A program made the position numbers and the translations under genes. A DNA stretch of 64,000 bases from Rhodocytophaga rosea (lineage in GTDB: Bacteria > Bacteroidota > Bacteroidia > Cytophagales > 172606-1), in contig NZ_CP048222.1 in assembly GCF_010119975.1 (NCBI RefSeq), positions 4,606,501 to 4,670,500 on the forward strand, given 5' to 3'. A model generated the notes under the pieces. The model was not told the DNA's origin. It did no database searches and saw only the letters and a list, made by a program, of their open reading frames with translations. Positions 9,816 through 17,227 of this stretch are shown piece after piece (within the stretch, counting starts at the first letter, position 1; each line of letters begins with the position of its first letter).

Positions 9816-9879
9816 AAAAAGAGAAAGAATCTATGCAGTTTCCAGAATCAGACTGGTTTTACTGCAAGGATTCTTTCTC
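9816..9879 (-). terminator. Nested-hairpin terminator after the acyltransferase gene
   Basis: The 11-bp outer stem (gagaaagaatc, 9821-9831, with 9869-9879) encloses a 6-bp stem (9834-9839 with 9861-9866) and a 4-bp inner stem (9842-9845 with 9853-9856). On the minus strand it is followed by TTTTTATTG, as expected for an intrinsic terminator of the gene ending at 9924. It lies upstream of the leuS promoter motif, so it need not be a leuS leader. Confidence 0.7.
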
Positions 9880-9923
9880 CGTGCTTATTATTAAACTGCA
9901 GAAAGCAGTATAAACAATCTCTT

Positions 9924-11138
9924 TTATGCCACTTTTTGTGTCTGTGGGCTTATTATCATCTTATCTTTTTCTGCCACTTTTGTTCTCAGGCCAAACAAAA
10001 GGCGGGTAACGGCAGTCCTTTTAATGAGGAACTCATAGATCAGTAAGGTGTTCATAAAGGTAAGAGCCATAATAACTATATATTTCAACAGAGGCATCAT
10101 TTGCCATTGTACCACAAAATAGGCAATAAAAACCATAACAGTCTGGTGAAGAATATAGAATGGATAAACCGCTTCACTCGTGTAATTCAGAAAATTATTC
10201 CTGAACCTGAGGTATTTTTGGGCAAATCCCAGAATACACAGCAGCCAGCAGCCTGTATTGAGTACTCTTAAAAATTTATATCCGATAAAAGCCGGAGAGA
10301 CTTCCCCTATCTGTATAAAGGCAGTTGCTTGTCCGGGTTTAAAAAGAAGAGCCATGGCAATAAAGCAGCAAATGCCCAGGATTAGAAAAACGGTGCGGTA
10401 TTTCATGATCATGGCACGGATACCACTATGGGAATAGAGTAAATAGCCGTATATAAAAAACAAAATAGTAGTAGTAAAATTATCCCAGTCGCTGATCAGA
10501 TTTCTTTTCGTTGGCCAGTCGAGTTGCAGTAAAATACCCGATATAAAAGGAGGCAGGATCAATAACAAGAGCATTCCTCTTCTGGTAAAGAAATCACCTA
10601 TTTTCTGCAATATTTCAGGGTTTTTCTTAAAGAAATGGAACATGGGGATCAGAATAATGGAGAATACAAAAATGTATACCAGATACCACAAGTGATTCCA
10701 TTTAAGGGCTTCACCTGATCCAAAATGAATATTGGCAAGTGATTCTGCATAATAAGACGGATAGTATGGAAAACTTCCTTCTTTAAAGCCTTTGGCTATA
10801 TAACTCTGTGGCGGATTTATAATTAGGACACCAAAAACTAATGGGACCAGAATACGGGTTAATCTTGAATTGACAAATTCTCCGGTAGATGATTTTTTAT
10901 AAAGAAATGCTACACTTGCCCCTGAAATAAAAAAAAGTAAAGGCAGCCTCCATTGGCTGATAAAGGTCATTAACGTGCTTAAGAAGGGTATATTCGCAGA
11001 GTTGGATACATAGAAGCCACCTGAAAAAATAAAACTCCCGTGATAAAACACCAATAGAGAGAATGCCATTACTCGTAACCAGTCAAGTTCATGCAATCGC
11101 TCTTTCTTGAGCGGAATCTGAGAAGTAGATACATTCAT
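9924..11138 (-). CDS. Membrane acyltransferase (acyltransferase family 3)
   Basis: A 404-residue integral membrane protein with about ten hydrophobic segments. The N-terminal block RLHELDWLRVMAFSLLVFYH is the opening signature of acyltransferase-3/OpgC-like proteins, which move acyl groups onto sugars or membrane-linked carbohydrates using cytoplasmic donors. Further family features are the short PLLFFISGAS segment and HLWYLVYIFVF. The C-terminus (from about residue 385) is a charged cytoplasmic tail. Transcribed alone on the minus strand with its own terminator. The acceptor cannot be told from sequence; related genes are often called acyltransferase or glucan-modifying protein. Confidence 0.85.
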   Translation of the reverse strand: MNVSTSQIPLKKERLHELDWLRVMAFSLLVFYHGSFIFSGGFYVSNSANIPFLSTLMTFISQWRLPLLFFISGASVAFLYKKSSTGEFVNSRLTRILVPLVFGVLIINPPQSYIAKGFKEGSFPYYPSYYAESLANIHFGSGEALKWNHLWYLVYIFVFSIILIPMFHFFKKNPEILQKIGDFFTRRGMLLLLILPPFISGILLQLDWPTKRNLISDWDNFTTTILFFIYGYLLYSHSGIRAMIMKYRTVFLILGICCFIAMALLFKPGQATAFIQIGEVSPAFIGYKFLRVLNTGCWLLCILGFAQKYLRFRNNFLNYTSEAVYPFYILHQTVMVFIAYFVVQWQMMPLLKYIVIMALTFMNTLLIYEFLIKRTAVTRLLFGLRTKVAEKDKMIISPQTQKVA

Positions 11139-11532
11139 GGTGGTATAGGGGTTGTTAGAATTTCTTCAGGGTTTCAGTTTGTGAATTTGTTAAAATTATG
11201 TATCAACTCAAAAACAATAACGGAATTATACAGACAAATACTATTTATTTATTCGAAAAAGCGAGAAATTATTATAATAGTTAAATAAAATCAACAATTT
11301 GTAATATCTTCTTAGGTTAGTATAAACACTAAAAATGTTTATGGTATATTTTATACTGAACAGAATAGAGAGGCATTATTTTAAATTGGCAATTATTATT
11401 CGATGAGGGTTATACGGTTTACCTCTTATAAGGTTTGCTTCTAGAATTACGTTTATCTGATCTATTTTCTTAATTATTTACTACTAATTGTAGGGGCTAT
11501 CCAGAAAATAAAATGCTGTGTTTTCTTTATTA
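11139..11532. other. AT-rich intergenic region
   Basis: About 390 bp between the divergent acyltransferase gene and the small broken gene at 11533. It is AT-rich, and the only longer open frame (plus strand, 11091-11288) overlaps the acyltransferase start and lacks protein-like features. The promoter of the acyltransferase gene must lie at its left edge, but I see no clear TAnnTTTG motif. Confidence 0.4.
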
Positions 11533-11726
11533 CTACTCCCTGATTATATATTTAGTTCTATCTGCTTCAATTCTAACTTGATAGGTGCTTCCATCTGATT
11601 TTCTGTAGAATAATTTCCATTCCTCAATTTCTTGAACTAGATCAATTTTTTCCAGTCTGCTTCTGTGCAATTTTGTTTCATCAACCAGGCGATAAGGCGA
11701 TGAAAGTAAAATCTATGGCTGATCAT
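11533..11726 (-). pseudogene. Small frameshifted or remnant gene, family unknown
   Basis: Two overlapping minus-strand frames look like one broken coding sequence. The upstream frame starts at ATG 11726 (MISHRFYFHRL...) and reads to a TAG just after an A6 tract (T6 at 11646-11651 on the plus strand). The other frame reads through the same point as KIDLVQEIEEWKLFYRK and continues to YIIRE and a stop at 11533. Joining them by a one-base slip at the A6 run gives a small protein of about 64 residues with hydrophilic, Trp-rich composition. Both halves have protein-like composition, unlike the rest of this gap. I do not recognise the family. It may be a real decayed gene, a programmed slip, or a homopolymer sequencing error. 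Confidence 0.35.
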
Positions 11727-11800
11727 AGCCTTAACGCGGCTGACTGATACATTATATTTTTTTAAAACTCAATTATTCCATTTATTAAAATCTAACAACC

Positions 11801-12160
11801 ATGACACAATTAGAAATCAAACAAGCACTCGAAGACCTGAATGCTTTGGTGCTGCAAGGAAAATCTATTGAAGCTTTCCAGAAATATTACCATGAAGAGG
11901 TAGTTATGCAGGAAAATGAGAATGTACCTACCATTGGCAAAGAAGCCAACCTGCAACGGGAACTTGATTTTTACGGAAATGTAACCCAGTTCCGGGGTGC
12001 CCATCCGCTGAAGGTAGCTGTCGGAAACGACTATTCGATGGTAGAATGGCATTATGACTATACACACAAAGACTGGGGCATAAAAAACTATACCCAGATT
12101 TCGGTGCAGGAATGGAAAGATGGTAAAATCATCAAAGAAAAGTTCTATTACAACAACTAG
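11801..12160 (+). CDS. SnoaL/NTF2-like fold protein
   Basis: A 119-residue protein of the nuclear transport factor 2 / SnoaL-like fold: an N-terminal helix pair (LEDLNALVLQGKSIEAFQKYY), then EVVMQENENVPTIGKEA and beta-strands with YSMVEWHYDYTHK and VQEWKDGKIIKEKFYY. No signal peptide, so cytoplasmic. Such proteins are small ligand-binding or ring-modifying enzymes, or have no known activity; the ligand is not evident. It is followed after 93 bp by a DoxX gene on the same strand and precedes several other small stress-type genes. Confidence 0.8.
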   Translation: MTQLEIKQALEDLNALVLQGKSIEAFQKYYHEEVVMQENENVPTIGKEANLQRELDFYGNVTQFRGAHPLKVAVGNDYSMVEWHYDYTHKDWGIKNYTQISVQEWKDGKIIKEKFYYNN

Positions 12161-12169
12161 CTAACTACA

Positions 12170-12195
12170 GGCTTACTGCCCGTAAGTGGTAAGCC
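12170..12195 (+). terminator. Short inverted repeat after the NTF2-like gene
   Basis: Arms ggcttac (12170-12176) and gtaagcc (12189-12195) with a 12-nt loop lie just beyond the stop codon. No T-run follows, so termination is uncertain. Confidence 0.3.
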
Positions 12196-12253
12196 CTATC
12201 CTTACAACTTTAGTACACTTATCTCTACTCACATTTTAACTACACTTACGATT

Positions 12254-12721
12254 ATGATCAAGAATATCTTTTCTGCCCACAGCGACTATACCGGGCTAAT
12301 TCTCCGCTTAAGTCTTGGACTGGTAGTATTGCCACATGGTGCACAAAAATTAATGGGGTGGTTTGGCGGCTATGGATTTACAAATACGATGCATTTCTTC
12401 ACTGAAACCATGCATTTACCCTGGCTGATTGGGTTTGCTGTCATTATCCTTGAAACGCTGGGCGCAATGTTATTAATTGCAGGCTTTGGCAGCCGCATAA
12501 TTGGTGTGCTGATGGCTATACTAATGACTGGTATTATCTTCAGCGTACATATAGAAAATGGCTTTTTTATGAACTGGTTTGGCAATCAGAAAGGTGAAGG
12601 CATAGAGTACTGCCTGCTGGCGATTGGCCTTGCCTTAAGTATTGTGAGTAATGGGGCAGGTATCTTCTCTGTGGATGGATTGCTTTCCAGGCAAAAACGG
12701 GAAGTAAAAACGTACGCTTGA
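12254..12721 (+). CDS. DoxX family membrane protein
   Basis: A 155-residue inner-membrane protein with four hydrophobic segments. Residues 10-35 carry the family opening (GLILRLSLGLVVLPHGAQKLMGWFGG), followed by MHLPWLIGFAVIILETLGAMLLIAGF, both typical of DoxX/DoxD-like proteins. Family members are linked in other bacteria to thiosulfate oxidation or, in mycobacteria, to a membrane oxidoreductase complex in oxidative-stress defence; here the role is inferred only loosely. The gene following it encodes a thioredoxin, which fits a redox theme. Confidence 0.87.
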   Translation: MIKNIFSAHSDYTGLILRLSLGLVVLPHGAQKLMGWFGGYGFTNTMHFFTETMHLPWLIGFAVIILETLGAMLLIAGFGSRIIGVLMAILMTGIIFSVHIENGFFMNWFGNQKGEGIEYCLLAIGLALSIVSNGAGIFSVDGLLSRQKREVKTYA

Positions 12722-12826
12722 ATTGGCAAGCAACATACGATCCTTTAAAATTATATAAATCATACTGGCTAATGTGTAAACTGCTTTAACAAGTGGCAGA
12801 CTACCTTTGAAGCAAACAATACAACA

Positions 12827-13162
12827 ATGATAACTACATATAAAAAAGCGGTCAGGGTTACAGATGCGAATTTTGACCTGGAAGTATTGCAATCGAAAGA
12901 ACTGGTGATGGTAGATTTTGGTGCCGACTGGTGTCCCCCTTGCAACGCCATAAGTCCCATTGTAGAAATACTGGCTACAGAATTTGCCGGTAAAGCCAAA
13001 ATTGCCAAACTGGATGTAGATGAAAATCCTGAGATAACTTCCAGATTCAAGGTGAGAAACCTTCCTACGCTGCTGTTTTTTAAAGATGGAAAAGTAGTAG
13101 ATAAAATCGTAGGCGCCGTAGGCAAAAAGGCAATGACTGAAAAACTGAATCAGTATTTATGA
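12827..13162 (+). CDS. Thioredoxin with a CPPC active site
   Basis: A 111-residue cytoplasmic thioredoxin-fold protein: MVDFGADWCPPCNAISPIVE with redox Cys36 and Cys39, the VDENPEITSRFKV helix-strand, and the cis-Pro loop NLPTLLFF, then VGAVGKKAMTEKL. Length and layout match a normal thioredoxin, but the active site is WCPPC instead of WCGPC. Changing the residue between the cysteines alters the redox potential in studied thioredoxins, so this is likely a specialised paralog and not the main cellular thioredoxin. It lies between DoxX and an ester-cyclase-like gene on the same strand. Confidence 0.9.
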   Translation: MITTYKKAVRVTDANFDLEVLQSKELVMVDFGADWCPPCNAISPIVEILATEFAGKAKIAKLDVDENPEITSRFKVRNLPTLLFFKDGKVVDKIVGAVGKKAMTEKLNQYL

Positions 13163-13297
13163 TTCAAATTTCGGCCCTGTAAAACAAAACACACTCTTAT
13201 ACAGAACATGATACTTTTCTTCTTTATTTTACAGTTTACCCTGACAGTGATGTTAGGGTTGATCACTGAAACCAATTCTATTTACCGTAACCTTTCA

Positions 13298-13732
13298 ATG
13301 CGTACTACCCACACTTCTGAGCAGATAGTAAGAGAGTTTCTATTGACTGTCCGCTCAGGAAAAAATCCGGATAAAGCCAGAGACTTTATGGCGGGCAAAG
13401 TACTGGCGCACCAGATGAATTCTGAAAATCCGCAGACGGTAGAAAGAACGCCACAAAACTATGCAGCACATGTAAAGGAATTTGTAGAGATGTATGGCCA
13501 GTTTGAATTCGAAATTACAGAACTCATTGCCCAGGAAAATAAAGTATATGCCAGGTGGAAACAAACCGGAAAACACCTCACCGAAATAGATGGATACTCA
13601 CCTACCGGATTGCCCCTCACTGAGATAGCCAGTGCCGTATACCGGCTCGAAAACGGTAAAATTGTAGAGTATTGGATTCAGATCGACCGGGCAGGCTTTG
13701 ATAAACAACTGCAACAGGCGAACAAAAATTAA
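13298..13732 (+). CDS. Ester-cyclase / SnoaL-like protein
   Basis: A 144-residue SnoaL-like (polyketide-cyclase/ester-cyclase) protein when started at ATG 13298 (MRTTHTSEQIVREF). Recognisable parts are the helix IVREFLLTVRSGKNPDKARDF, the strand-turn VYARWKQTGKHL with a central His, and the closing EIASAVYRLENGKIVEYW. An upstream in-frame ATG at 13208 would add 30 residues (a hydrophobic segment ILFFFILQFTLTVM); this could be a membrane anchor, but the family normally begins near the chosen start. Cytoplasmic and catalytic function unproven. Second NTF2-fold gene in this cluster. Confidence 0.75.
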   Translation: MRTTHTSEQIVREFLLTVRSGKNPDKARDFMAGKVLAHQMNSENPQTVERTPQNYAAHVKEFVEMYGQFEFEITELIAQENKVYARWKQTGKHLTEIDGYSPTGLPLTEIASAVYRLENGKIVEYWIQIDRAGFDKQLQQANKN

Positions 13733-13810
13733 TAAGCGGACTTTCAAATTAATCTTCTGGTATTCAATCGAATAGCTGCTAAAAAATCAGAAAATACATA
13801 TATAAGGAGT

Positions 13811-14680
13811 ATGGAGGTAAAAGTTCAGATTGTAAATGCGTTTGTAGATGGTGATCATGGCGGTAATCCTGCTGGAGTCGTGCTGGATGCCGATAGCTTA
13901 ACCAGCGAACAAAAGCTACAAATAGCTGCACAAGTGGGATTATCAGAAACAGCTTTTGTTTCCAGATCAGCGCTGGCTGATTTTAAACTGGATTTTTTTA
14001 CACCTGCCAAACAAATTCCCCATTGCGGACATGCTACTATTGCTACTTTTTCTTATCTGCAAAGCCTGGGTAGAATTCCATCTGCACATACGTCGAAAGA
14101 AACCATAGATGGGTCCAGGCAGATATGGATGCGAGGCGAACAGGCTTTTATGGAGCAAAAACCGCCGCAGTATCAAAGTGTTCCGGAACTGGAAGAGAGG
14201 ATCTTTCAATCATTAGGTATTTCGAAAGATGATCTGATTGAAGGAAAATCTCCGATTGTAGTAAATACAGGCAATTCCTTTCTCATCATTCCACTTCAGA
14301 ATCAGCATATTTTGCGTGAGTTAAAACCGCAGCTTGCAGAAATAGAATCTATTAGTCAGCAATTACATCTGATCGGATTTTATCCGTTTAGCCTCCAGAC
14401 ACAGCGAGCGCAACGGGATGCCACAACCAGAATGTTTGGACCTCTGTATGGCATACCTGAAGAATCGGCTACTGGTATGGCTGCCGGACCCCTGGCCTGC
14501 TACATGCATGATATAATGAGTATAAAAAAAGATTCATACCTCATCGAACAAGGATATCTGATGAATCCGCCTTCTCCAAGCCTGATTACAGTAGAACTGG
14601 AAAAAAACGAAGGTGCTATTCAAAAACTGATGGCCGGCGGCAAAGGTATAGTGATGCAGCAGAAAACAGTTGTGCTGTAA
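13811..14680 (+). CDS. PhzF family isomerase-like protein
   Basis: A 289-residue protein of the PhzF / diaminopimelate-epimerase-fold family. The family blocks are present: VDGDHGGNPAGVV, the active-site segment QVGLSETAFV with catalytic-type Glu46, the FTPAKQIPHCGHAT block, and GIPEESATGMAAGPLA in the C-terminal half. Named after the phenazine enzyme, but most genomic members are of unknown substrate; no phenazine genes are nearby. A good Shine-Dalgarno, aaggag, sits just before the ATG. A hairpin terminator follows, separating it from the metal island. Confidence 0.92.
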   Translation: MEVKVQIVNAFVDGDHGGNPAGVVLDADSLTSEQKLQIAAQVGLSETAFVSRSALADFKLDFFTPAKQIPHCGHATIATFSYLQSLGRIPSAHTSKETIDGSRQIWMRGEQAFMEQKPPQYQSVPELEERIFQSLGISKDDLIEGKSPIVVNTGNSFLIIPLQNQHILRELKPQLAEIESISQQLHLIGFYPFSLQTQRAQRDATTRMFGPLYGIPEESATGMAAGPLACYMHDIMSIKKDSYLIEQGYLMNPPSPSLITVELEKNEGAIQKLMAGGKGIVMQQKTVVL

Positions 14681-14727
14681 TCGCTGATTTATAAAACAGT
14701 TGACACTTTCAGAAAACTTACTGTCAG

Positions 14728-14771
14728 GGAATATCAATCCATTGTTAACACAACAATGGATATTCATTTTT
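14728..14771 (+). terminator. Intrinsic terminator after the PhzF gene
   Basis: A 10-bp perfect stem (14737-14746 with 14752-14761), a 5-nt loop, and the outer gaat/attc pairs are followed by TTTTT at 14767-14771. Confidence 0.75.
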
Positions 14772-14795
14772 CCACCTGATGCGTAGAAAATAACC

Positions 14796-14803
14796 TATTT
14801 TTG
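14796..14803 (+). promoter_or_regulatory. Probable promoter -7 element of the first HMA-AraC gene
   Basis: TATTTTTG matches the Bacteroidota TAnnTTTG consensus, 35 bp before the ATG of the regulator at 14839. A -33 element is not obvious. Confidence 0.45.
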
Positions 14804-14838
14804 TAAATTGATATACAAATCAGGTTAACCACTTTTTT

Positions 14839-15411
14839 ATGCCCATACAGCTTCATATTAAGAACATGGTTTGCGACAGATGTGTACTGTATGTGGAGAG
14901 TATATTAAAACAATTATCTATCCCTTTTCAAAAAGTACAGGTAGGCGAAATCCATCTACATGAAGATTTGCTGGAAACTCAAAAGCAATTATTACAGCAA
15001 CGTTTACAGGCAATTGGGCTCGAATTGATAGATAACCGGCTTAATCAGCTTATTGAGAAAGCAAAAACCCTGATTCTGGCCAGAGCCCGCAACGAAGTGC
15101 CCGAACAAGAGAAGCATCAAAAACTTTCGGTGTATCTGTCTGAACGCTTGCACCTGGATTATTTTTACCTGAGTACCTTATTTTCGTCGGTAGAAGGCCG
15201 CACCATTGAAAATTATTTAATTGAACAGCGTATAGAAAAAGCGAAAGAACTCCTGGTATATGGCGAACTATCGCTTTCAGAAATAGCCTATCAGCTCGAT
15301 TATAGCAGTGTAGCCCACCTTTCCGGGCAGTTCAAGAAAACTACTGGTCTTACCCCCTCCCATTTTAAACAGATCGGCACTAATAAGCTCAAATCCTTGG
15401 ATAAAATATAA
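14839..15411 (+). CDS. HMA-like / AraC fusion regulator 1
   Basis: A 190-residue protein with two parts. Residues 1-~65 resemble a heavy-metal-associated (ferredoxin-like) domain: IQLHIKNMVCDRC with Cys12 and Cys15 in the CxxC loop, then LEDLLETQ-type helices and a closing strand IGLELIDN. Residues ~105-185 are an AraC helix-turn-helix pair (IENYLIEQRIEKAKELL, LSLSEIAYQLDYSSVAHLSGQF and LTPSHFKQ). It has no usual AraC sugar-binding domain. The inferred role is a one-component metal, probably Cu(I), sensor-regulator. A second copy lies at 17228, and a Cys-rich peptide gene, a multicopper oxidase and copA sit between or next to them. Has its own TAnnTTTG motif. Confidence 0.85.
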   Translation: MPIQLHIKNMVCDRCVLYVESILKQLSIPFQKVQVGEIHLHEDLLETQKQLLQQRLQAIGLELIDNRLNQLIEKAKTLILARARNEVPEQEKHQKLSVYLSERLHLDYFYLSTLFSSVEGRTIENYLIEQRIEKAKELLVYGELSLSEIAYQLDYSSVAHLSGQFKKTTGLTPSHFKQIGTNKLKSLDKI

Positions 15412-15505
15412 ACCGCCTGTTCTTTTATAACCTTCTAAGTGAAAGATCAAATAATTATATAAATCTATCACAAGATTATAGAATAGCCAGCCTACTCCCT
15501 CCCTG

Positions 15506-15513
15506 TATCTTTG
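15506..15513 (+). promoter_or_regulatory. Probable promoter -7 element of the Cys-rich peptide gene
   Basis: TATCTTTG, a match to TAnnTTTG followed by C, lies 31 bp before the ATG at 15545. This supports independent transcription of the short gene. Confidence 0.45.
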
Positions 15514-15544
15514 CATAGTTATCAAACACAAACACACAATAACT

Positions 15545-15685
15545 ATGAAAAATACATCTGTAGAATTTCAGAATACCGATCTGGCATGTAATTGCGCTAG
15601 TCCTTCTTGTACCTGTGACAACTGTACCTGTGGAGATTCCTGCGGTGGCGACCATTGTTCCTGCGGCTGCGATTGCTGCCGTTAA
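15545..15685 (+). CDS. Metallothionein-like Cys-rich peptide (46 residues)
   Basis: A 46-residue ORF, too short for usual gene calling, that reads ATG to TAA with a normal start and its own promoter motif. The first 13 residues are ordinary (MKNTSVEFQNTDL); residues 15-45 are packed with 12 cysteines in CxC and CxxC spacing (CNC, CTCDNCTC, CSCGCDCC) together with one His and several Asp. The pattern is that of small metal-thiolate clusters such as metallothioneins. Located between two HMA-AraC regulators and before a multicopper oxidase and copA, it probably binds Cu(I) or another soft metal in the cytoplasm. I do not recognise a named family. A hairpin terminator directly follows. Confidence 0.75.
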   Translation: MKNTSVEFQNTDLACNCASPSCTCDNCTCGDSCGGDHCSCGCDCCR

Positions 15686-15693
15686 TGCTGATG

Positions 15694-15725
15694 AATGCAG
15701 CTTGTCTGTATAGGCAAGCTGCATT
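15694..15725 (+). terminator. Hairpin after the Cys-rich peptide gene
   Basis: A perfect 11-bp stem (15694-15704 with 15715-15725), 10-nt loop, starts 9 bp after the stop codon. Only a short T stretch follows, so it could either end transcription or stabilise the mRNA end. Confidence 0.55.
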
Positions 15726-15812
15726 TCCAAACCTTCTCTACAATTCGTCATTCCTGTCATAATACACAACTACTATCTAACATTCTACTCATATTATTAA
15801 TCCTTTAACACG

Positions 15813-17153
15813 ATGAAAAGCCATCACCACCCTACCAGTCAAGTTATATCCTACGAATTAGAAGCAAGCATTTTTTCATGGGAAATAGCCGAAGGAAAAA
15901 CAGTAGAAGCCTGGGGTTTTAACAATCAATTGCCAGGACCTTTGTTACGCGCCAGAAAAGGAGATACGCTGGAAGTAAAAGTGAAAAACAACCTGCCGGA
16001 ACCTACTATGATCCACTGGCATGGAATTCGCCTGCCCGCCAGCATGGATGGCACAGGAGAAGTGCAAAAACCCATTGAGCCAGGTGAAGAATTTACTTAC
16101 CGCTTTGTAGTACCCGATGCAGGCACGTTCTGGTATCATTCCCACGCCAACGAAACGTTTCAAATGGAAAGAGGCATGTATGGAGGATTGATCGTGGAAG
16201 AAGGAACAGCACTGGTTACCGATGGAGAAAAAGTGTTCCTGCTGGATGATATGAAGCTTACCGCTGAAAATGAATTTACCAAACCGGGCTGGTTTATCCC
16301 TCGGATTATGGAAAGGCACGATGGCCGGGAAGGAGATACGCTTCTGATAAATGGAAAAGAAAATCCCACTATTTCAATAGCTGGCGGACAAGCCGAAAGA
16401 TGGCGCTTTATAAATGCCTCCAGTGCCAGATATATTCAGTTATATTTGGGTGGAAAAGAGTTTAAGATCATTGGAACAGATGGCGGCTTGCTGGAACATC
16501 CCCAAACGGTAACCCAGGTACTACTTACGCCGGGAGAACGTATAGAAATAATAGCCGGACCTTTTACAGAAGGCGAAAGCTTCCTGATAGAAACACTGCC
16601 CTATAACCGCATGACTTTCCTGAAAGCAAAACGGCAGACGTTTGCCACCATACAAGTAGGTGCACAGAAACCTTCCGTGGCCTATATTCCGCAAATACTC
16701 CGTAAGATTGAGCCTTTGGCTGAAAAAGAGGCTCCGGTTTCCAGAAAACTAAAGTTATCAGTAGGCCCTAGTTTAAAGCATGGAATGGATTTTCTGGTAA
16801 ACGGTGATGTACATACCAGCGACCAGCCGGTAAAAGTAGGCGAACTCCAGGTGTGGGAAGTAGCGAATAGCAGTTTGATGGATCATCCGTTTCACTTGCA
16901 TGGTTTCTTCTTTCAGGTGATCGAAGAAAATGGAGAAGCCCCTGACTATATTGCCTGGAAAGATACCTACAATCTTCCGCCCAGAAGCAGGATAAAAATT
17001 GCCTGGATGCCAGATGACCGTCCTGGCGAGTGGATGTATCATTGTCATATTTTAGAACACCATGCCGCCGGTATGATGGCACATTTTGAAGTAGTAAATC
17101 CAGACCGTCCATCTGAAGCAGCATATGCAAGTGACCATTCTTGCAAACACTAA
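15813..17153 (+). CDS. Multicopper oxidase without a signal peptide
   Basis: A 446-residue three-cupredoxin oxidase. All four copper-ligand blocks are present: HWHG (His68, His70), WYHSH (His109, His111), HPFHLHG (358-363) and HCHILEHHAAGM (His410, Cys411, His412, His416, Met421). Type 1 and trinuclear copper sites therefore look complete. The N-terminus (MKSHHHPTSQ) has neither a Sec nor a Tat signal, and no upstream in-frame start adds one, so the enzyme may be cytoplasmic. Most copper-resistance oxidases of this kind are exported. It may oxidise Cu(I) or phenolic substrates. It lies 88 bp from the terminator after the Cys-rich peptide and 75 bp before the second regulator. Confidence 0.93.
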   Translation: MKSHHHPTSQVISYELEASIFSWEIAEGKTVEAWGFNNQLPGPLLRARKGDTLEVKVKNNLPEPTMIHWHGIRLPASMDGTGEVQKPIEPGEEFTYRFVVPDAGTFWYHSHANETFQMERGMYGGLIVEEGTALVTDGEKVFLLDDMKLTAENEFTKPGWFIPRIMERHDGREGDTLLINGKENPTISIAGGQAERWRFINASSARYIQLYLGGKEFKIIGTDGGLLEHPQTVTQVLLTPGERIEIIAGPFTEGESFLIETLPYNRMTFLKAKRQTFATIQVGAQKPSVAYIPQILRKIEPLAEKEAPVSRKLKLSVGPSLKHGMDFLVNGDVHTSDQPVKVGELQVWEVANSSLMDHPFHLHGFFFQVIEENGEAPDYIAWKDTYNLPPRSRIKIAWMPDDRPGEWMYHCHILEHHAAGMMAHFEVVNPDRPSEAAYASDHSCKH

Positions 17154-17227
17154 TACATATTTATAATTGTTCAACTCATTTAGTTGATATTCTTTCAGCA
17201 AAAACGAACGAAATTTCTGGAACGCAT

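Noticed and set aside
15761-15769. Reverse-oriented TTGTGTATT before the multicopper oxidase as a third copy of the copA box
   Set aside because: Only partly matching, opposite direction, and no TAnnTTTG at the right distance; could be chance.
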